Part shown: positions 63,731 to 64,000 of the stretch, piece after piece | How positions within the stretch are numbered: position 1 is the stretch's first letter | Layout: each line of letters starts with the position of its first letter | Assembly: GCF_030372275.1 (NCBI RefSeq) | Contig: NZ_JAUDDJ010000004.1 | DNA from: Lawsonibacter sp900766145 | GTDB lineage: Bacteria > Bacillota > Clostridia > Oscillospirales > Oscillospiraceae | Reading direction: 5' to 3' (one strand) | DNA length: 64,000 nt | Position numbers and translations under genes: made by a program | The notes under the pieces: generated by a model | What the model was told of the DNA's origin: nothing | What the model saw: only the letters and a program-made list of their open reading frames with translations | The model's database searches: none

Positions 63731-64000
63731 TTATGCAGCGATGGCAACGATGTCCATGCCCATGCTGAACTGCTCAAAGTCAATGTTAAAGTCGATATGC
63801 AACTTGTAGTCCCGGTAGACCTCCACCCGCTTGATAAGGCAGTTGACGATCATTTTCTTTGCCTCCATGCTGGCGGTGTCGTACATATCAGCCCAAGAGA
63901 TAATGTCATCGTATTGGGCGTTCAAGTGTTCCAGCACAGCCTGTCCTTCGTCATAGGCCAGTTGCGCCGCCTCAAGCTGCTGCTGAACTTCGAGACATTT
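63731..64000 (-). CDS. Serine recombinase, C-terminal part (partial)
   Basis: The last 89 residues of a longer protein that enters from beyond the window edge; the frame is open through base 64000. The segment has a coiled-coil-like stretch (KCLEVQQQLEAAQLAYDEG) followed by SMEAKKMIVNCLIKRVEVYRDYKLHIDFNIDFEQF. I recognise this as the C-terminal end of large serine site-specific recombinases from Firmicutes mobile elements. The catalytic N-terminal domain is not in the window, so activity cannot be judged. Its place next to a tRNA gene with damaged copies suggests the end of an integrated element. Confidence 0.7.
   Translation of the reverse strand, partial: KCLEVQQQLEAAQLAYDEGQAVLEHLNAQYDDIISWADMYDTASMEAKKMIVNCLIKRVEVYRDYKLHIDFNIDFEQFSMGMDIVAIAA

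Overview
The window looks like the chromosome of an anaerobic, GC-rich gut Firmicute (class Clostridia). An Oscillospiraceae genus such as Flavonifractor, Lawsonibacter or Intestinimonas is my best guess, by inference only. The reasons are pyruvate formate-lyase and acetate kinase fermentation genes, an L27 precursor with its Prp protease, IreB, a SleB-type wall hydrolase, SAM-I and glycine riboswitches, a CIRCE heat-shock operator, and strong TTGACA/TATAAT promoters with AGGAGG ribosome binding sites.

Layout. 1-3.9 kb: pflA-pflB (pflB cut by the window edge) and a sodium:alanine/glycine symporter behind a tandem glycine riboswitch. 4-10.6 kb: secA, a split ThrE-type exporter pair, an SGNH lipoprotein with a DUF4358-type lipoprotein, and a SleB-like hydrolase. 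10.6-18.8 kb, minus strand: rplU-prp-rpmA-obgE, then prmA with a metallophosphoesterase and a DUF2156 protein, then DUF1836/DegV and a CmpB-like membrane protein. 18.8-19.4 kb: no gene, but a candidate structured RNA with its own promoter and terminator.

19.4-38.2 kb is an accessory catabolic region. Its core is a divergent cluster around a LacI-type regulator. On one side are a 700-residue ADP-ribosylglycohydrolase-family protein with extra C-terminal domains and a ribokinase-like kinase. On the other are an ABC importer without its own ATPase, an esterase and a second ADP-ribosylglycohydrolase. A 16-base motif is shared by the two control regions. I read this as uptake and breakdown of a ribosylated compound; the substrate is unknown. 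Next come citrate lyase citDEF without its maturation genes, a Crh-like HPr without the usual histidine, a polyol dehydrogenase/GPH symporter pair, a ROK regulator with a clean inverted repeat, and an MFS/MarR divergent pair around a perfect 24-bp-arm palindrome.

38.3-50.9 kb: pyridoxamine kinase, a membrane-linked XRE regulator, IreB, DUF523, and an Hsp20 under a CIRCE operator. A sigma-54 activator follows with a textbook -24/-12 promoter driving an amidohydrolase, BrnQ, an M20 hydrolase and a YfcC-type carrier. Then ackA. 51-63.2 kb is mostly housekeeping: TmcAL, a DUF3810 protein, a rhomboid-like protein, ahcY, SAM-I riboswitch plus metK, deoC, an NSS transporter, a papain-like protein, leuS and rpsU. 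The right edge holds three copies of a tRNA-Ala 5' end, only the last of which continues into a complete tRNA. It is followed by the C-terminal part of a serine recombinase, which suggests a mobile element running off the window.
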